DNA of 64,000 bases from Mycobacterium sp. Marseille-P9652 (GTDB lineage: Bacteria > Actinomycetota > Actinomycetes > Mycobacteriales > Mycobacteriaceae), in contig NZ_CACRUY010000009.1 of assembly GCF_902652685.1 (NCBI RefSeq), forward strand, positions 62,001 through 126,000. Reading direction: 5' to 3'. The notes below the pieces were generated by a model that did no database searches, had not been told where the DNA came from, and saw only the letters and a list, made by a program, of their open reading frames with translations. Numbering within the stretch: the first letter of the stretch is position 1; the number at the start of each line of letters is the position of its first letter. Position numbers and translations under genes: made by a program. This document shows, piece by piece, positions 57,819-64,000 of this stretch.

Positions 57819-58607
57819 CTACCGCGGGGTGGCGGGCGCCTGCTGCAAGGGCGCCTGTTGTAAGGGCGCCTGCTGGGCCGGCAGCTGCAACGGCAGTTGC
57901 TGCAGGGGGGCCTGCTGCACCGGCGCCTGCGGGGCCGGGAGCTGCTGCTGCTGAATCGGGGCCTGCTGGACGGGCGCCTGCTGTGTCGGCACCTGCTGCA
58001 GCGGGGCCTGCTGCGTCGGCACCTGCTGCAGGGGGGCCTGCTGGGTAGGCACCTGCTGGGCCGGCAGCTGCTGGACCGGGGCCTGCTGCAAGGGCGCCTG
58101 AGGCGCCGTCTGCGTGCCGAGCACGCGGACCAGGTAGGGCGTCATGCCGGTGCCGCGCACCGGGGACACCTGCACGACGTCACCCACCTCGAGCATTTGG
58201 TTGTTCCCGAGGTACATCGCGACGCTTTGCGTCCCTTCCGGACCGTAGAAGATCAGGTCGCCCCTGCGTGCCTGCGCCGGCAGCACCTTCTGGCCCACCC
58301 GGTACATCTCTCCGGACGAGCGCGGCAACCGGATGCCGGCGCCGGCGTAGGCGTACTGCATCAGGCCCGACGCGTCGAACCCGACGGTCATGGCGCCGGA
58401 GCCCTTGCCGTACGTCGGGCCGGTGGGTCCGCCGCCCGCCCACGAGAAGGGCACCCCGCGCTGGGAAAGGCCCCGCATGATGACGACGTCGGTGGCTTGT
58501 TGGTAGTCCATTGGCCGGGTGCCCGGGTCGGCCGCGGCGATGCCGAGGCTGAGCAGTGGCGCCGCGAGCATCGCGAGACCCAGCGCCAGGGCGTAGATGC
58601 GCTTCAT
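57819..58607 (-). CDS. ripD: RipD, non-catalytic NlpC/P60 peptidoglycan-binding protein
   Basis: A 262-residue secreted protein. The signal peptide ends near residue 26 (GIAAA-DP). The NlpC/P60 fold is complete but the catalytic cysteine position is Ala79 (GFDASGL) and the usual histidine site reads SVAMYLG, so it cannot hydrolyse peptidoglycan. This agrees with RipD of M. tuberculosis, which binds but does not cut. The tail from about residue 167 consists of QQ(A/V/L)P repeats. AAGGA before the ATG at 58607 decides the start. Confidence 0.94.
   Translation of the reverse strand: MKRIYALALGLAMLAAPLLSLGIAAADPGTRPMDYQQATDVVIMRGLSQRGVPFSWAGGGPTGPTYGKGSGAMTVGFDASGLMQYAYAGAGIRLPRSSGEMYRVGQKVLPAQARRGDLIFYGPEGTQSVAMYLGNNQMLEVGDVVQVSPVRGTGMTPYLVRVLGTQTAPQAPLQQAPVQQLPAQQVPTQQAPLQQVPTQQAPLQQVPTQQAPVQQAPIQQQQLPAPQAPVQQAPLQQLPLQLPAQQAPLQQAPLQQAPATPR
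57828..58110 (-). repeat. Degenerate QQAP/QQVPT repeats at the RipD C-terminus
   Basis: About 90 residues are made of short units of the type QQAPLQQVPT, repeated with variation. At DNA level the units are imperfect direct repeats. In M. tuberculosis RipD the tail influences peptidoglycan binding. Confidence 0.85.
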
Positions 58608-58898
58608 GTCGATTCCTTCCTCGGGCTTCGGCGCGGTGACTGCGCGCGTCGGCCGCTTCTGCAGGCGGCGGGGCCCCGCCGTCGGGACCGGGTGCCGCTG
58701 CATGACGGTGGACGTGAATCCGCCGGCCGGTCGGGCCGCCGTTTTCACACCAGTCACTAGAGACACTTTTACAACAGAAGTGGCCGGCGGAAAACGCGCG
58801 ATGACCTGCGCGAACCATTTTTTGTCGTACCGTGACCGGACGGTGACTGCGGCGTCGAATTACGCGCCCGCAGTTGTGATTTGCGTCTCAGGCGACGG

Positions 58899-59363
58899 TC
58901 AGAGCCAGAAACGCGCGCTGAAAGTGGTGAGCAGTGAGCCGGCCACGGCGCTGATCATGATGACGGCGAGCGCGAGGACCGGCCAGAAGGACATGTACCA
59001 GCCCTTCAAGAGGGAAACGATCGGTCCCAGGACCGCGGCGGCGATCGCCGCCCCGATGCCGCCCCACACCAGGGGGTGGATGTAGTAGTCCACCCCGAAT
59101 GGCACGGGCCCGCAGGTTTCCCCGACGCACACGTCCTTCAGGAAGCCGTAGAGCCGGTGCGGCCACGAGGTCGCCGTGGCCAGCAACAGCAGCAGGACCA
59201 GGAGGATCGCCGTGCAGGTCACGTCCCATACCGCCAGCCGGAGGCGCAGCACCCGCGGCTTGTCTTCGGCGGGGTGGGCCGCATCCACGGCCGCACCCGG
59301 CGCCGGCGCGTCGTCGGTGTCGTCGGCGGGGTAGGGGACGTCGGGCTGTTGCGGCCAGGCCAT
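58899..59363 (-). CDS. Three-helix membrane protein (Rv1567c type)
   Basis: A 154-residue protein. About 45 Pro/Asp/Ala-rich cytosolic residues are followed by a helix ([25 protein letters not shown]), a loop with a cysteine pair ([20 protein letters not shown]), and two more helices. The two cysteines may form a disulfide outside. Position between ripD and bioA matches M. tuberculosis Rv1567c, a probable membrane protein of unknown function. Start at the ATG giving MAWPQQPDV. The 291 bases before ripD contain no other gene that I can support. Confidence 0.87.
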   Translation of the reverse strand: MAWPQQPDVPYPADDTDDAPAPGAAVDAAHPAEDKPRVLRLRLAVWDVTCTAILLVLLLLLATATSWPHRLYGFLKDVCVGETCGPVPFGVDYYIHPLVWGGIGAAIAAAVLGPIVSLLKGWYMSFWPVLALAVIMISAVAGSLLTTFSARFWL

Positions 59364-59407
59364 GACGTTCCATGCTTCCCGATGGCCGCGATTTGTGCGA
59401 CCCGGCC

Positions 59408-59413
59408 TAGGCT
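59408..59413 (+). promoter_or_regulatory. Candidate -10 element for bioA
   Basis: TAGGCT lies 8 bases before the bioA ATG, close to the leaderless geometry. Confidence 0.45.
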
Positions 59414-59421
59414 CGATCACT

Positions 59422-60735
59422 ATGCCCGCGGCCAAGGCGGGGCTGACGCCCGAGCAGATCAGCGCGATCGACGCCGCGCACGTGTGGCATCCCTACAGCA
59501 CCATCGGCCGGGAGTCGGTCGCGCCGGTGGTGGCGGTGGCGGCGCGCGGCGCCTGGCTGACGCTGGTCCGCGACGGCCGCTCGATCGAGGCGCTCGACGC
59601 GATGAGTTCGTGGTGGACGGCGATCCACGGCCACGGGCACCCGGTCCTGGACGCGGCGTTGACGCGTCAGCTCGGGGTGATGAACCACGTCATGTTCGGT
59701 GGGCTGACGCACGAGCCCGCGGCGCGGCTGGCAGAGCTGCTGGTCGAGGTCACCCCCGCGGGCCTCGAGACGGTGTTCTTCAGCGACTCCGGGTCCGTGT
59801 CGGTGGAGGTCGCGGTGAAGATGGCGCTGCAGTACTGGCGCAGCCGTGGCCGGCCCGAAAAGAGCCGGCTGATGACCTGGCGGGGCGGTTACCACGGCGA
59901 CACCTTCACGCCCATGAGCATCTGCGACCCCGAGGGCGGCATGCACGCGCTGTGGACGGACGTGCTGGCGCGCCAGGTGTTCGCACCCCAGGTGCCGCGG
60001 GAGTACGACCCGGGTTATGTGGCGGCGTTCTCGGAGTTGCTGGAGCGCCACGCCGGGGAACTGGCCGCGGTGGTGGTCGAGCCCGTCGTGCAGGGCGCGG
60101 GCGGGATGCGCTTCCACGACCCGAGGTATTTGGGTGATTTGCGGGAGACGTGCCGGCGGCATGACGTCCTGCTGGTGTTCGACGAGATCGCGACCGGGTT
60201 CGGCCGGACCGGGGAGCTCTTCGCCGCCGACCACGCCGGGGTGAGCCCGGACATCATGTGCGTCGGCAAGGCGCTGACCGGGGGCTACGTGACGTTGGCC
60301 GCCACGCTGTGCACTGTGGACGTTGCGGAGACCATCAGCGGCGGCGAGCCAGGCGCCCTCATGCATGGGCCCACCTTCATGGCCAACCCGCTGGCTTGCG
60401 CGGTATCGGTGGCCAGCGTCGAGCTGCTGCTTGGGCAGGACTGGCGGGCGCGGGTCTCCGAGATCGGCGCCGGTCTGGCCGCCGGGCTGGAACCCGCCCG
60501 GGCGCTGCCCGGGGTGACCGACGTGCGGGTATGCGGGGCGATCGGTGTGGTGGAGTGCGATCGGCCGGTGGATCTGGCGGTCGCGACGCCCGTCGCTTTG
60601 GGCCGCGGCGTGTGGCTGAGGCCGTTCCGGAACCTCATCTATGCGATGCCGCCCTATATCTGCTCTTGGGACGAGATCGCGCAGATCACGGCGGCGATGG
60701 TCGAGGTCGCGCGTGTGGGGTCCGGCGCTCCGTGA
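59422..60735 (+). CDS. bioA: Adenosylmethionine-8-amino-7-oxononanoate aminotransferase
   Basis: Makes 7,8-diaminopelargonic acid in biotin synthesis, using SAM as amino donor. The pyridoxal phosphate lysine is Lys283 ([10 protein letters not shown]), identical in number to M. tuberculosis Bio[34 protein letters not shown] and [12 protein letters not shown] are the conserved blocks. It is divergent from the membrane protein gene. bioF and bioD, which follow bioA in M. tuberculosis, are not seen to the right edge. Confidence 0.96.
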   Translation: MPAAKAGLTPEQISAIDAAHVWHPYSTIGRESVAPVVAVAARGAWLTLVRDGRSIEALDAMSSWWTAIHGHGHPVLDAALTRQLGVMNHVMFGGLTHEPAARLAELLVEVTPAGLETVFFSDSGSVSVEVAVKMALQYWRSRGRPEKSRLMTWRGGYHGDTFTPMSICDPEGGMHALWTDVLARQVFAPQVPREYDPGYVAAFSELLERHAGELAAVVVEPVVQGAGGMRFHDPRYLGDLRETCRRHDVLLVFDEIATGFGRTGELFAADHAGVSPDIMCVGKALTGGYVTLAATLCTVDVAETISGGEPGALMHGPTFMANPLACAVSVASVELLLGQDWRARVSEIGAGLAAGLEPARALPGVTDVRVCGAIGVVECDRPVDLAVATPVALGRGVWLRPFRNLIYAMPPYICSWDEIAQITAAMVEVARVGSGAP

Positions 60736-60827
60736 GCCGGCTTCTCAGCGAGTTCTCAACATATTCTTCGATGGTTGACGGGTCGGCTCAAAGGTTAAGC
60801 ACGGCCGAAAACGTCAATATCTTCCCC

Positions 60828-61301
60828 ATGACACGCGAACTGCTCTGCGCGAACCTGATCGAGGGTTATCTCGCCACTTCCGGGCTGCGGCACCTCCGGG
60901 GGGAGCACGAGGGCGAGTACTTCTGCGTCGTCAACACCGATCGCGGGCGTCTGCACGTGCACTTGGAGATGTCGCCGTCCTTCGACGACGTGCTGGTCGT
61001 CAGCGTCACCCGCGGGCGGCTTCTGCCCGCCGCCGACCGCCTGTGGCTGACCCACTTCGCCGACGCGTGGAACCGGCGGAACCGCGGCGTGACGGCGCTC
61101 CTGCACGTCTCCTCGAACCCGCAGCGCATAGGCATCGTCGCCCGCAGGTCGCAGTGGATCCGCGAGGGCATTTCCGCCGAGGCGTTCGCCGCGTTCGTGG
61201 ACAGCACGATCGAAGCCGCGATCGAGCTCTTCGCCGAGATGAAGACGGTTGTCGAGCTGCCGGCCGGCGTTCCGCAGCCGGCGCTTCGCGACGCCGGCTG
61301 A
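60828..61301 (+). CDS. YbjN-like protein
   Basis: A 157-residue soluble protein resembling the YbjN/type III secretion chaperone-like fold: CVVNTDRGRLHVHLEMSPSFDDVLVVSVTRG, LTHFADAWNRRNRGVTALLHV and EAFAAFVDSTIEAAIELFAEM. YbjN homologues are regulatory or chaperone-like; in mycobacteria and other actinobacteria the function is unknown. It lies 92 bases after bioA. The ATG at 60828 gives a typical length; an upstream in-frame ATG at 60771 would add 19 residues without support. Confidence 0.8.
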   Translation: MTRELLCANLIEGYLATSGLRHLRGEHEGEYFCVVNTDRGRLHVHLEMSPSFDDVLVVSVTRGRLLPAADRLWLTHFADAWNRRNRGVTALLHVSSNPQRIGIVARRSQWIREGISAEAFAAFVDSTIEAAIELFAEMKTVVELPAGVPQPALRDAG

Positions 61302-61564
61302 AGGACGCGCCGACCGATCGCGCCGGCCACTTCCGTCCCCAGTGCTTTTGTATTTGACGCATCCCGCAGCACTTAGCCGCGGCGGTAAGCGCTGGTCCAA
61401 GCCCTGACGGCGGCCGATGGTCTCGTTGTTCGACGAGTGTTGAATCGGAATTCTCAAAAGCACCCGACGCCGTCCTCGTCGACGGTAATGTCGCCGTTGG
61501 CCGTGACCTATGGTCTCTGCCGTGCTTCGCCGGGGGGGTTGTTCAGACCGGCTGGAGGAACGAG

Positions 61565-62119
61565 ATGTCGTACGTGATCGCGGATCCCGAGATCATGGCG
61601 GCGGCCGCATCGGATGTGGCCGCTATTGGGTCGACGGTTCAAGCGGCGCACCTGGTGGCGGCGGCCCCCACGGTGGGGGTGCTACCGGCGGCGGCTGATG
61701 AGGTGTCGGCAGGCATCGCACAGATTTTCTCGCAGGTGGGGCAGGAATTTCAGTCGCTGGCCGGGCAAGCCGTGGCGTACGGCCAGCAGTTCGCGCAGCA
61801 CCTCACAGGGAGTGGAGCGTCGTATGCCGCGGCTGAGGCAGTCAACGCCGCGTCGATCGTCGACACCGTGAATAACTTGTTCGCGCCCCTCATCGCCCTG
61901 CCCGGCCAGCTACTTGCTATGCCGGGCCAGATATTCGATACGCTAAGCACGTTGTTGAGCAAGGTAGAGGGCTCTTTATATGCCGCTGCGGGAGCTGCGC
62001 TGCTCAGCGGCTATGTAGCGTATGAATTACTTCTTTTTTCGTATTTGACGTTGGCTGTATTTATTGGCTTGGAGATGACGCTGTTGAAGTACCTCGGCAT
62101 ATCGATTCCGATTCCTTAA
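61565..62119 (+). CDS. PE family protein with hydrophobic C-terminal domain
   Basis: A 184-residue PE protein. Residues 1-95 form the PE domain (MSYVIADPEIMAAAASDVAAIGS, AAADEVSAGIAQIFS, YxxAE-like SYAAAEAVN), the targeting signal for type VII secretion. The C-terminal 65 residues are strongly hydrophobic with probably two membrane segments (YAAAGAALLSGYVAYELLLFSYLTL), unlike PE_PGRS tails. GGAGG precedes the ATG by 6 bases. The last third of the gene has clearly lower GC than the start. No PPE partner adjoins. Confidence 0.9.
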   Translation: MSYVIADPEIMAAAASDVAAIGSTVQAAHLVAAAPTVGVLPAAADEVSAGIAQIFSQVGQEFQSLAGQAVAYGQQFAQHLTGSGASYAAAEAVNAASIVDTVNNLFAPLIALPGQLLAMPGQIFDTLSTLLSKVEGSLYAAAGAALLSGYVAYELLLFSYLTLAVFIGLEMTLLKYLGISIPIP

Positions 62120-62241
62120 TCGGGTCGCCCCAAGCTGAACAGATATACGGATCTCTAGAAGTCTTTGTCGCTAGCCGTCGTGCAAGCTTATCTCGACCGG
62201 CACGCCAACGGTGGCGCGATAGGAGCTAGTGCTGGCCGGCC

Positions 62242-64000
62242 CTAGACGGACAGCCTAGGAAACTGGGCAGTCGGCGCGTCGTCGGGGCTGTCCTCCCTGA
62301 GCAGCAGCGAGCGCACAACGGGTCGCGGTCCCTCTGACCGAAGCATGAAACTGGCCGGCCGCGGCCGCACTCTCTGTGGCCACCAGAACCATCTGCCGAG
62401 CAGCGCAGCGATGGAGGGTGTCATGAACGAGCGCACGACCAAGGTGTCGAACATTAGGCCCAAGCCAATGGTCGTGCCCACTTGGCCGATGATGCGCAGG
62501 TCGCTGAACACCATAGATGCCATCGTAAAGGCAAACACCAAGCCCGCGTTCGTCACCACTTTTCCGGTGCCGCCCATAGCGCGGATGATCCCGGTACTCA
62601 ATCCTGCGGCGAGTTCTTCTTTCATCCGGGACACGAGGAGCAAATTATAGTCAGATCCCACGGCCAGAAGGACTATCACGGACATCGGCAGCACCATCCA
62701 GTGCAATTTGATTCCGAGGAGGTATTGCCAGACAAGCACCGACAGCCCAAATGATGCGCCTAAGGACAGCAATACGGTCCCGACGATAACCAGGGCTGCC
62801 ACAAAACTTCGCGTGAGCGCGAGCATAATGACAAAAATCAGGCAGAGCGCGCCAACGAGCGCGATCCATAGGTCGTATCGTGAGCCGTCGCGGAAGTCTC
62901 TGTAGGTCGAGGCGGTGCCGGCGATAGAGATCTTGGCACCCTCCAGGGGCGTCGTCTTGAGCGCCTCCTCGGCCGCCGACCTGATTCGATCGATTCGCGC
63001 GATGCCTTCGGGCGTCGCAGGATCGCCGCGATGCGAAATGATAAACCGTGCCGCCTTCCCGTCGGGGGAGACGAAGGAAGTCATCGCGCGTTGGAAGTCA
63101 GGGTTTTCGAAGATTTTCGGAGGCAGGTAGAAGGAGTCATCGTTGTGGGCGGCGTCGAACGCCTGCCCCATTGCGGTAGTATTCTGGTTCGCATTATCCA
63201 TCTGGCCTAAGAACCCGGACGTGGTGCTGTGGTTTGTCAGCAGGATGTTGCGCGTGGCTTCCAGGATCGCGATCATCGGCGGGATCTGCGCGAGTATCTG
63301 CGGCAGCAGCTCGTCGACTTTCTCGGCATCTTTCAGAATGTAATGGGTTTTTTCAGCAAGGGTGTCGAGACCGTCGAGTGAATCGAATATGCTTCTCACC
63401 GCAAAACAAATCGGAATGTCGTAGCAGTGCTTTTCCCAGTAGAAGTAACTTCGAAGCGGCCTGAAGAAATCCTCGAAATCCGAAAAATGATCGTTCGTTT
63501 CATCGATGATGGCAACCATTTCCTTGGTTAGGCCAATTGTGTGGTGAGTAATGTTGGTAATTTGCTCCTGCAAGCTGTAGAGGCGTTTCATCAGTACGAT
63601 TTGTCTAGTCATCAAGTCGGCCTCCTTGAGGAGGTCATCCATAGTTCTTCTAACAAACGTCATGTTCTGTTGCAAGACCGCGTTTTGCATATTGATCAAA
63701 AAGGGTATTGAAGTGTGCTCAATCGGAGTGCCCTCCGGTCGAGTTATGCCCTGGACCCGAGAAATACCAGGAACCCTAAAGATCGCCTTGGCTAGTCTGT
63801 GAAGCACGAGAAAATCCGCGGGATTGCGCATATCGTGATCCGCCCGAATCATCAATATGTCAGGCATCAGCCGCGATTGCGAGAAATGGCGATTGGCGGC
63901 CGTATACCCCAGGTTTGCTGGAAGGTCTTTGGGTAGATAAGACCGGTCGTCGTAGCTCGTCTTATACCCCGGCAATGTGACCAGGCCGATCAGCGCGACC
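62242..64000 (-). CDS. MmpL-family transporter, N-terminal part beyond the window
   Basis: About 585 C-terminal residues of an RND-type lipid transporter. The frame is open to the right edge, reading [18 protein letters not shown]. It includes the second periplasmic domain with [16 protein letters not shown], helices 7-12, the proton-relay motif [17 protein letters not shown] and the C-terminal [11 protein letters not shown]. It is a paralogue of the MmpL at 12692-15592, but base composition here is markedly lower in GC, so the gene probably has a separate history. No MmpS gene lies downstream; one may be upstream, outside. Confidence 0.93.
   Translation of the reverse strand, partial: VALIGLVTLPGYKTSYDDRSYLPKDLPANLGYTAANRHFSQSRLMPDILMIRADHDMRNPADFLVLHRLAKAIFRVPGISRVQGITRPEGTPIEHTSIPFLINMQNAVLQQNMTFVRRTMDDLLKEADLMTRQIVLMKRLYSLQEQITNITHHTIGLTKEMVAIIDETNDHFSDFEDFFRPLRSYFYWEKHCYDIPICFAVRSIFDSLDGLDTLAEKTHYILKDAEKVDELLPQILAQIPPMIAILEATRNILLTNHSTTSGFLGQMDNANQNTTAMGQAFDAAHNDDSFYLPPKIFENPDFQRAMTSFVSPDGKAARFIISHRGDPATPEGIARIDRIRSAAEEALKTTPLEGAKISIAGTASTYRDFRDGSRYDLWIALVGALCLIFVIMLALTRSFVAALVIVGTVLLSLGASFGLSVLVWQYLLGIKLHWMVLPMSVIVLLAVGSDYNLLLVSRMKEELAAGLSTGIIRAMGGTGKVVTNAGLVFAFTMASMVFSDLRIIGQVGTTIGLGLMFDTLVVRSFMTPSIAALLGRWFWWPQRVRPRPASFMLRSEGPRPVVRSLLLREDSPDDAPTAQFPRLSV

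Noticed and set aside
57828-58110. Second CRISPR-like repeat region
   Set aside because: Degenerate coding repeats of the RipD tail without unique spacers.
58597-59085. Plus-strand open frame across the ripD upstream region
   Set aside because: No domain, it runs antisense into the membrane protein gene, and it lacks a ribosome binding site.

Overview
The window is high-GC actinobacterial DNA and reads as the chromosome of a Mycobacterium, most likely a slow-growing non-tuberculous species. The reasons are protein-level recognition of ileS, dinX, ansA, lspA, glbN, dnaE1, plsB1, ilvA, treX/Y/Z, ripD and bioA in nearly the order known from the M. tuberculosis Rv1536-Rv1568 region, together with MmpS/MmpL, PE and PPE proteins, F420-type nitroreductase and leaderless promoters. 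No rRNA, tRNA, CRISPR array or complete insertion sequence was seen.

Layout. 1-12.7 kb is core: ileS (cut at the left edge), a proline-rich anchored protein with a 7-unit tandem repeat, a membrane protein/methyltransferase pair inserted before dinX, then ansA, lspA and a pseudouridine synthase, a methyltransferase, glbN, two short-chain dehydrogenases and an SRPBCC protein. 12.7-16.8 kb is a TetR-MmpS-MmpL transport unit with a clear operator-like inverted repeat. 16.9-26.2 kb holds dnaE1, plsB1, a DUF6065 protein, a COG4705 membrane protein, a Ddn-like nitroreductase and ilvA. 26.2-32.3 kb is accessory: a MocR-type regulator divergent from a flavin-binding oxidase, Mug glycosylase, a tiny membrane protein, a LuxR-type response regulator, a 1.2-kb stretch without a convincing gene, and a PPE protein.

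32.35-48.33 kb is the most striking part: an uninterrupted plus-strand operon for a Wzx/Wzy-type polysaccharide. A priming phosphoglycosyltransferase starts the repeat unit on a lipid carrier. Fcl and Gmd make GDP-L-fucose from GDP-mannose. A tandem GT4-GT4 fusion, a GT2 and a GT4 extend the unit, and a FemAB/GNAT-like protein and an acyltransferase-3 protein probably decorate it. A flippase exports it, a Wzy-like protein polymerises it, two Wzz-like proteins set chain length, and a membrane-anchored retaining glycoside hydrolase may trim it. Nearly all junctions are start/stop overlaps, and at three places where neighbours do not touch, short ORFs bridge the gap with the same overlaps.

48.4-60.7 kb returns to core synteny: a TIGR00027-type methyltransferase, treZ-treY-treX, an AT3-SGNH acyltransferase, the catalytically dead NlpC/P60 protein RipD, a membrane protein and bioA. 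After bioA the expected bioF/bioD are not seen. Instead there is a YbjN-like protein, a PE protein and an MmpL gene of visibly lower GC that runs off the right edge, which suggests a second accessory boundary near 61.3-62 kb.
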